In this document: positions 57,086 through 64,000 of the stretch, piece after piece | Layout: each line of letters begins with the position of its first letter | Position numbering within the stretch: position 1 is the first letter of the stretch | Assembly (NCBI GenBank): GCA_036927565.1 | Contig: JAYESD010000006.1 | Coordinates: 106,303,353-106,367,352, forward strand | Source: Tuctoria greenei | Taxonomy: Eukaryota > Streptophyta > Magnoliopsida > Poales > Poaceae | Direction: 5' to 3' | DNA: 64,000 nucleotides | Translations under genes and position numbers: made by a program | Notes under the pieces: model-generated | The model's input: the letters and a program-made list of their open reading frames with translations, nothing else | Database searches by the model: none | What the model was told of the DNA's origin: nothing

Positions 57086-59258
57086 CTAATCCTGATGTGG
57101 TCCAAGGTCTTTAACACCTAGCAGATGTCTCATGGATGCCAATCTCCCCACCCGCAAGGCCTTTGTTAGGATATCTGCTCTTTGTTCTTCTGATCGAATG
57201 TATTCAACTGCTATCAGCCCTTCCTGCACACATTCTATAATGAAATGGTACCAGGTATTGATGTGTTTGCTGCGGCTGTGGAACACTGCATTTTTCATCA
57301 GCGCAATGGCTGATTTGTTGTCAACAAAGAGCTTCCCTTCTTTGGGTTCATGGCCTGTCAGTTCCTCTAACAAGCTCTTTAGCCAAATTGCCTGACACGC
57401 TGCCATTGTGACTGCTATGAACTCAGACTCGCAAGAGGACAGTGCCACTGTCCTTTGCTTCTGTGAATTCCACAAAACTAGATTGTTATTGATGTAGAAA
57501 GCCATACCTCCGGTGCTCCGGCTGTCACAAGTATCTCCGGCCAAATCACTGTCCATGTAGCAAGTGATTTTCTAGTCTTCTTTTCCTCTAGAATACCATA
57601 ATCCATAGTCCAGAGTTCCTTTCAGGTACCTCATGATATGCTTGATCGTCCTCTGATGCATTACAGTCGGCCTCTCCATATATCTGCTGGCTACTCCGAC
57701 AGCAAAGGAAATATCAGGGCGAGTGTGGAGTAAATACCTCAAGCATCCTATCACCTGTCGATATTCAGTGGGACTGACAGCTTCACCTTCAGGGTCTTTG
57801 TGCAACTTCAGCTTGTGTTCCATTGGTGTCTTCACTGGTTTGCACTCGGCCATGCCAAACTGTTCCAACACCTTCAATGTGTACAAGCTCTGTTTGATAG
57901 AGATTCCATCACTTTGCTGGTCCACCTCTGTGCCTAGATAAAGACTGAGCTTGCCGAGGTTTGCCATCACAAATTGGGACATCATTTGGTTCTTGAACTC
58001 TTCTATCAACTCGTGTCTTTCCCTTTTCACAATAAGGTCACCAACATAAACACCGATGAGGATGACTGAATGACCTTCCCATCTCTTGTACACAGCCTGT
58101 TCTTGCACACATATGCTGAAATAGATTCTTCAGACTTTGTCCAGTTTTTCGTTCCAGGCTCTTGATGCTTGCTTCAAGCCATGTAGGGCCTTTTTTTAAT
58201 TTCAGCATCATATGCTCTCAGTTCTTTTCTATGAACCCTTCAGGTTGACTGATATACACTTCTTCATCTAACTCCCTATGAAGAAATGCATACTTTACAT
58301 GAGGTGGTGGACCTCCCATCCTTGATATGCAACAAGAGCTAGAAATACTCTGACAGTATCAAGTCTTGCAACAGGCGCATATACTTCTTCATAATCCACT
58401 CCTTGCCTCTGAACATACCCTTTAGCTACAAGCCTGGCTTTGTGATTGATCACTTCTCTTATTGAGTCTCTCTTAAACTTGTAAACCCATTTTACACCTA
58501 TAAGTTTGTGACCAGGTGGTAGTTCAGTTAAGGTCCAGGTTGAGTTCTTCTCAATAGACTCAATTTTCTTCTTCATAACTTTTTCCCACTCTGAATGACC
58601 TGCTGCTTCACTGTAACTAGCAGGTTCTTCAGGTTCAGCTAACAAGACTTCATCTTCGGACTCCCCATAAGTCAGTTCTACCACTGGTGCTCTTTCAAAA
58701 ACATCTGAGAGTGGCTTGTACACCACAGATCCACTGAAAGTCCCTTTAGTCTTGGAAGAAGCTGCTTCACTTGCTGAGTGAACATTTATAGGAGTTTCAG
58801 TATGTGCTCCTCTGTTTAACACTAGTGTGGCTGCTGCTACACTTGCCCCTCTTGGTGTTGACAAGGAACTGGCTGAAGAAACCCGGGGCTGTTGTGACCT
58901 GCCACTGGTGGTGTTAATGGAGAAGCTGCTTAACTTTCAGGTGAGGCTGGTGGGTCAACTTGTACACCTTCTGGTACTTGGCCCTCTGCTGGTGCAACAA
59001 GGGGCACCACATGCTCACCACAGAACTCCTCTTCAACCACAAAGTCAGCTAATTCACCTACCCCTCCATTGCACTCCCACTCAAGATTCTCCTCAAAAAT
59101 TACATCGTGACGTATCACCAGTTTGCCGCGACTTGGGTCGAACAGGCGATGAGCCTTACACCCTTCTTCAACCCCGAAGTACACCATTTTCTGACTTCGA
59201 TCATCAAGCTTCTTCAAGTGTGGTGCGACAGCCTTGACATGCGCCATGCACCCTGTTG
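57086..59258 (-). pseudogene. Tork-like copia integrase end, RT and RNase H
   Basis: Integrase C-terminus AHVKAVAPHLKKLDDRSQKM, VYFGVEEGCKAHRLFDPSRGK (59240-59110). RT starts HSEWEKVMKKKIESIEKNSTW (58620), then GVKWVYKFKRDSIREVINHKARLVAKGYVQRQG (58490). The central box reads GVYVGDLIV (58045), so the second Asp of YVDD is Gly. Further text: GMAECKPVKTPMEHKLKLH (57840) and RYLLHTRPDISFAVG. RNase H: DSDLAGDTCDSRSTGGMAFY (57540), SSCESEFIAVTMAACQAIWL (57420), LFVDNKSAIALMKNAVFHSRSKHI and QRADILTKAL. Stops at 57572 and in 58110-58295, with a shift near 58900. The 5' part of the element is cut off by the Athila insertion. Confidence 0.88.
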
Positions 59259-59263
59259 ACGGC

Positions 59264-60796
59264 TGTTATATCCCAATTTCACCCGTGAATATAACTCAAT
59301 TATGTGAAGGATACGTTATTTCTTGCACACATCACCTTTCTACTTAACCTATTTCCACTTGTCTTTGAAAAAATAGTGCACGCATACTTTTATGCAGAAA
59401 TTGAGGTGAAAGAGGGGGAGCAATACTAAAAATTACCATCCCAGCCAATCAAACAACGACACGTGACATCACATGGATAAAATGACCCCCAAACAGACTT
59501 ATCTGAGGAGATCCAACGGTGTATAACCCACACCAGTCAAGGGGACCCACCAGTCAGTGACCTGGAGAAAGCACACTAAAAATGGGGCACTGACCAGGTC
59601 GGCCAAATCCCCTGTTCAGCCGACCTCTTCTTCGCGCCAAACCTGGTCTTCTTCCACGTGTCGACTCCCTGTGGTTTCCTGATAACGATGAAGACTAATT
59701 CACGAGCTAATTGTGGCGGGAACCGACCCTTCTCCAGTTATAAATAGGACCCCCTACCCCTCACTTCAACAAACACCACTTGAGCTTCATTCTATTGTAT
59801 CCACTACTTTCCATAGTTTTAGAGGAGTTTAGGATCTAGAGAGGAGAGTCTCTAGTCCTAAGTCCAAATTGGGAAAGAAGTAGATGGAGTCTCTCTTCCC
59901 AATTCCACATTGGAAAAAGTATGTCTCATATATTTCTTCTTGTATTTGTGACTTTATTCATAATAAAGATGTGATTTTTAGTTTTTCATTATACGTATGC
60001 TTGGATGAAGTGTTTCTTGTTTGATTGTGGAATCCATGTTTGTGGTAGGTATAGTTATGATATGATTATATTAATATGAATAACTATGTGTTGTATCAAC
60101 ATTGGTTTCAATGATGATTTAGTTCATTGCCTTAGGATGGCCTGTGCCTAGGCTGTTAAGGTATTTACTTAATATGCTAGCATGGTGCTAGGATAGTTAA
60201 GTAGTGTTGAATGTCTTGTAGACCCATAGATTGAAGAGGTAGGCAGTAGGTGGTGACAGACCTACATGTCCTTTGTAATCCTCCACGTTCGGCTATGCCA
60301 CAAGCTCTTGGCAGGAATCGTCCTAGTATTGCTAGGGGTAAACTTGTGCCCGAAGTGTTGAACAACGTAGCATAGGAATTCAACATTAACATGATTCATT
60401 AGTAATTGACTTAGGCTATGTATATGTACAATAGAAGCATTGTAGGAGTAACTCACTATCCCTTAGTCTAATTCCCTCTAGGACCCATTTACACCCTTTG
60501 TAATAGAATGGTCTTGTGTGTGTCACACTACCTCCAATTATCTATTATCCATCCTCACTAGAACCCTACCTAGACCATTCTACTCCTTCCATCTGATGAT
60601 TGCTAAACTTCAACCTAGCCTTCCCTTGGGATAAAATAAATTACACACTTGGAATACTCTTTTAAGTGGAAATGCTACATTGATAGTTTCTATGCGCTTG
60701 CATTCATTCTGTGATCCTATGGAACCATCAACAAGCACTTCTGGCACACTAGCCGGAGATGAATTTTTACTGGCGTGTAAGAAATATCAACAAGCA
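59264..60796 (+). repeat. Athila 5' LTR
   Basis: TGTTATATCCC start, TATAAATAGG at 59739-59748, end at 60792 or 60796 (CA) before the PBS. About 1.53 kb. No coding content. An inverted arrangement CCAAATTGGGAAAGAAG / CTTCCCAATTCC lies at 59865-59915. Confidence 0.75.
59739..59748 (+). promoter_or_regulatory. TATA box in Athila LTR
   Basis: TATAAATAGG in mid LTR, followed by a pyrimidine-rich ACCCCTACCCCTCAC stretch. Confidence 0.65.
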
Positions 60797-60800
60797 TTTC

Positions 60801-60818
60801 TGGCGCCATTGCCTGGGA
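60801..60818 (+). other. Athila primer binding site
   Basis: TGGCGCCATTGCCTGGGA resembles the tRNA-Asp complement seen in Athila/Tat elements (TGGCGCCGTTGCCGGGGA) with a few changes. Confidence 0.85.
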
Positions 60819-61061
60819 AGGCAGTTGAACTATTGCATGATTGATTGAATAGGATAAGACCCTATGTAGGTTTTTAGTAGGATAACCCTTCTTTGTTTTC
60901 ACAATGATTTTAATGTAAAAACAGGGTAGTGTATGTCTAGTTTCTGTTTGCTAGAAAACTTTAAAGATCCAGAATCACTTCTAAGAGATCGACATCGTGT
61001 CGTTACTCTTTAGAAGCTTTCTGCGGCAAAGCTAACCAGCGTTCCTGCACCAACAATCGAA

Positions 61062-62100
61062 ATGCAAGTGGCCCAGAAGACCCTTTGCGAATTTTCGACT
61101 CCCTCTGCTAACAATGTGCTTGTTGGGCCCACTGTTAACACGAGAGACACAAACATTGAAATCAAGACTGGCCTAAACACTATTGTGCAAGCCAACCCAT
61201 TATGTGGGAAGGCTAACGAGGATGCAAGGGCTCACCTGCAACAGTTCCTTGAGATCTTCAGCACATTCAAGATCAAGGACGTTTCTCTTGATGCTGTTTG
61301 TCTTAGATTGTTTCTGTTCTCCCTTCTTGGGAGAGCGAAGCAGTGGTTCTATACGAACCTAAGTGCTGTAGACACTTGGGAGAAGTGTTCTATGACATTC
61401 CTCGCCATGTTCTTTCCGTTGGTCAAAACCAATGCCCTACGTGGAAGAATTTCCATCTTCCAACAAGATCCTAAGGAGTCTATTGCTGAGGCATGCGAAA
61501 GGCTGCAGGAGTACATTCTGACCTGTCTCCGCCATGGGATGGACGACTGGCTCATTATTAAGAAATTCTACAACGAGTTGATCCCTTCCGCCCTTGAGCA
61601 TGTGGATGCCGCTGCTGAGGAGCCTTGTTCTCATTGACGGTGCCCAAAGCAAAAGATTTGATTGAGAAGATGGTGTCCAATATGGGTTAGAGCAATGAGT
61701 GTCTCCAAACCCGTCAGCAAGGAATGCATACCTTGAAAGAGGTTGACATGATCACTGCTGAATTGGACCTCCTTATGAAGAAAACTAATGGACAAGCCAG
61801 TGGTGAAGTATATGGAACTGCCCTGGCCTTAGACTCTCACATCATGTGTGAAGTCTTTGGCAACACGGGTCACATGGGCAATGACTTCCCAGAGACTCAT
61901 GAGGATGCCCTATACATAGCCAATAATGGAAACTTCAAGAACAACGATTATCATCCAGGAGGTCAAGGGTGGGGTCAACCACACCCTTTCTTTGGAGGCT
62001 ACAACAACAACAATGGGAACAATGGCAACTTTCGGTACCCTGGATACCAGGTACCCCCTGATACTGTGGATAAAGTCATGAAGTTCTGCCCTCCAATGTT
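61062..62100 (+). pseudogene. Athila gag
   Basis: First part open 61062-61637: CEFSTPSANNVLVGPTVNT, HLQQFLEIFSTFKIKDVSLDAV, LRLFLFSLLGRAKQWFYTNL, NALRGRISIFQQDPKESI, ERLQEYILTCLRHGMDDWL. After a shift near 61620 and a stop (61687) a second part is open from 61724: MHTLKEVDMITAELDLLMKK and the zinc-knuckle-like CEVFGNTGHMGNDFPETHED, where two of the cysteines are replaced (F). An Asn/Gly-rich tail follows. Start position within gag is not certain. The text ends near 62100 where foreign sequence begins. Confidence 0.85.
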
Positions 62101-62118
62101 GAAGACTTCCGAAGGCAA

Positions 62119-62338
62119 CACGTGTCCCACAGAACTGGGTCTGCCTCCCTCGTTTGGGTAGCTCTGGAGCTACCACGTGTCCTGTAGGGCTGGACCTACC
62201 TCCCTTCACTAGGAAGCTCCGGTGCTGCCACCAGTCAAGTAGCTCCAGACCTAACTCCCAATAGAGGGAAGCTCCAGTTCTGCCACGTATGAAGTAGCTC
62301 CGAACCTGCCTCCCTGCCAAGGGAAGCTCCAGAGCTAC
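62119..62338. repeat. 55-bp minisatellite, four units
   Basis: Units start at 62119, 62174, 62229 and 62284, with a partial fifth at 62339, each exactly 55 bp. Shared features are a CACGTGTC-type start, AGTAGCTC/GGACCT, CTCCC and GGAAGCTCCRG-GCTRC end. Substitution is considerable but no indel has broken the period. GTAGCTC and GAGCTAC inside units form inverted pairs. Confidence 0.85.
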
Positions 62339-62344
62339 CATGTG

Positions 62345-62879
62345 TCAAACTTGCGGAACTATGCCTGCAACAAGAAGACAACTGGATCTCCAATGGCACA
62401 AACATTCAAGAGGCTACTAAACAGCTATTACAAGACATGTTTAATGCGTCATTAATGTTGTATTAATGACGCACAATCAGAAGGCTATCAAGACTGGTAA
62501 TGACGCCATTAAAGCACGTTATCATACTGTTAATCACCCATAACACCAGTAGATCATGTATAGGGTGTTTATGACAGCTGGGGCTACTTGTCGGACCAGA
62601 CATACACTGTAACGGTCAGTCCTTAGCATATAAAAGGGCTGCGCCATACGATATAGGACATGTTGAGACACATACAAGCAATCTCAGACACTCGCTAGAC
62701 ACTCATACAATCAACAATCACCCCATGGAGTAGGGTATTATGATCAGGCGGTCCCAACCACGTAAAATCCCTCGGTGTTCACCTCTTGTTCTTGATCTTA
62801 CGCGCGCCGCAACCGAAGATGAACCTCCGCGTACTACGCTTTAGTAGTACCAGAGGAAGTTTTTTGCTACACTTTGACA
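62345..62879 (+). repeat. Tat-lineage 5' LTR, 3' portion (5' limit uncertain)
   Basis: Ends TTTGACA at 62879, two bases before the PBS. TATAAAAGG at 62629-62637. The LTR start is not fixed; it could lie between about 62050 and 62120, in which case the minisatellite is part of the LTR. Confidence 0.65.
62629..62637 (+). promoter_or_regulatory. TATA box in Tat LTR
   Basis: TATAAAAGG, about 250 bp before the LTR end. Confidence 0.6.
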
Positions 62880-62881
62880 TT

Positions 62882-62900
62882 TGGCGCGCTAGGTAGGGGC
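62882..62900 (+). other. Tat primer binding site
   Basis: TGGCGCGCTAGGTAGGGGC, one base different from the form at 21297-21315 in its first part (GCCAGG versus GCTAGG). Confidence 0.8.
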
Positions 62901-62915
62901 GCCTAAGATCTCAAG

Positions 62916-64000
62916 ATGGTAAATTCCGCCGCCGCTTCGTCCAACGGTTTGGCTGAGCAGCCTGCTGGAGGAAATTTCTCCAACATGCAACAGCTAGCCA
63001 AAACTGTTGTCCCGGCGGGTGTCATTTAACCACCACCTCCACCTTGTCAGCAGGATGGTGTATTTGCGTCAGTCACTTCATCGACCAACAACACAGAGAA
63101 CGCGCTAAACGCGTCGCGGACTCCGCTTCAGTATCCACCAGCGTAGAGAGCTCCTCTCGCCGCGTTGGAGCAGTGGCGTGCTGATGTGGAGCATTTGGTT
63201 GTAGCTGTAGCCAATGCTATAAACAACCGAGGTTCACCCCATGCTGGGAAAGCACCTTCAAGGAACATGATCTTGTGTGTTAGACTTGATCCTCAGGCGT
63301 TGCAGCACAGGAGAAGTGTGCCCTCCCAGCAAGTGACGTCACTACCCTCCGGGGCTCACCGCACTCATACGACATCGAGGCTCCCGCATGATCTCCGGTC
63401 GGAGGTCGACCGTAGATACATGAGGCAGGACGGCCGCGTCCACATCGAGCGATCTTGTGAGAGGCGAGAGGCTCGAGGAAACCCTTCCCCATTGGGATTA
63501 GGTGGCGACTGTTCGACCCTTGCCATGCATCTTCGCATGGCTAATTGGCCACCTAAGTTCTGGCCTCATATGCTGGAGAAATATGATGGGACAGTCAATC
63601 CCACAGAGTTTCTTCAAATTTACTCCATTGCCATCCTTGCAGCTGGTGGCAATGAGGCCGTAATGGCCAACTACTTCACCGTGGCTCTAACTAAGATTGC
63701 AAGATCCTAGTTCATGAGTCTACCTCCTGACTCCATTTATAGTTGGGAGGAACTCTGTCGCCAGTTCATCGCCAACTTCTGGAGCTCCTACACCCGGCCT
63801 AGCACTGAACTGGATCTGTTCGCTGTACAACAGAAGGCGAGAGAGTCACTGCGATCGTTCATCTAGCAGTTTTCTCAGGTACAGAATACGATTCCTTCTA
63901 TCTCCAATACCTCTATCGTTGTTGCATTCTGATAGAGATTTAGAGAAAAGAAGATGCTGGAGAAGCTGGCAATCAAAGATGTCAGCAGCGTCACAAAGCT
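62916..64000 (+). pseudogene. Tat-lineage gag (runs off window)
   Basis: ATG at 62916 (MVNSAAASSNG); stops at about 63027 and 63145 in the same frame; then open 63165-63707. The conserved capsid entry is MANWPPKFWPHMLEKYDGTVNPTEFLQIYSIAILAAGGNEAVMANYF (63540-63680), continued past a TAG (63708) with WEELCRQFIANFWSSYTRPSTELDLFAVQQKARESLRSFI and more stops near 63865 and 63931. This is the usual gag of Tat-type grass elements. At least five stops; pol would lie outside the window. Confidence 0.88.

Larger units (their letters stand above)
59264..62100 (+). mobile_element. Athila-lineage Ty3/gypsy element, 5' part
   Basis: Begins TGTTATATCCC directly after the copia integrase, with ACGGC (59259-59263) as the left copy of a possible TSD. 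Consists of LTR, tRNA-Asp-type PBS and gag. It is cut at about 62100 by the next element, and pol is absent. Athila assignment rests on gag text (KTGLNTIVQANPLCGKANEDA) and the TGGCGCC PBS. Confidence 0.85.

Overview
This window looks like repeat-dense nuclear DNA from a grass (Poaceae). Nearly everything in it is a nested stack of LTR retrotransposons of grass type: Ty3/gypsy Tekay/Del, Tat and Athila lineages, and Ty1/copia Sirevirus, Angela/Tork-like, Ale/Retrofit-like and Tork-like lineages. Two DNA-transposon remnants, one MITE and one short piece of a host gene are also present. There are no bacterial-type operons, no rRNA or tRNA genes and no CRISPR. The species cannot be named from sequence alone.

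Layout. 1-8159: a Tekay/Del-type gypsy element on the minus strand, cut by the window start, with a decayed gag-pol, a PBS at 5015-5027 and a long LTR of about 3.1 kb (5030-8159). 9290-10334 and 20859-about 22100: one minus-strand Tat-lineage gypsy element, split by what lies between. 10335-20858: two 3' halves of Sirevirus elements fused head-to-head inside pol, giving a 10.5-kb imperfect palindrome with an LTR at each outer end. 22492-22624: a small Tourist/PIF-like MITE. 23684-23863 plus 31191-31212: exon 1 of a TMEM14/FAX (fatty acid export) family gene, broken by a 7.3-kb copia element (23864-31185) with TSD CCTAG. 31526-32184: a non-autonomous hAT element. 32770-34662: an Ale/Retrofit-like copia 5' part.

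34668-46231 is a structurally complete Sirevirus on the minus strand (LTRs of 1547 and 1548 bp, TSD ATAAG, PBS and PPT visible), with gag, pol and a third reading frame between pol and the 3' LTR. 46237-50240 holds an LTR-like segment with a PBS, then about 3.7 kb that I cannot assign. 50241-51889 is a decayed hAT (BED/DUF659) transposase. 52700-56067 is a solo LTR with TSD TTTCC. 56073-59258 is a copia element in minus orientation, cut by an Athila element (59264-about 62100, plus strand), which is followed directly by a Tat element whose LTR and gag run off the window end. A 55-bp minisatellite sits at that last boundary.

No intact protein-coding gene was found: every element ORF carries stops or frameshifts. 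The most interesting structures are the head-to-head Sirevirus palindrome, the extra 3' ORF shared by all three Sirevirus copies, the dense paired arrays of a 12-bp palindrome in Sirevirus non-coding DNA, and a purine block that mimics the PPT/LTR junction upstream of the real one.
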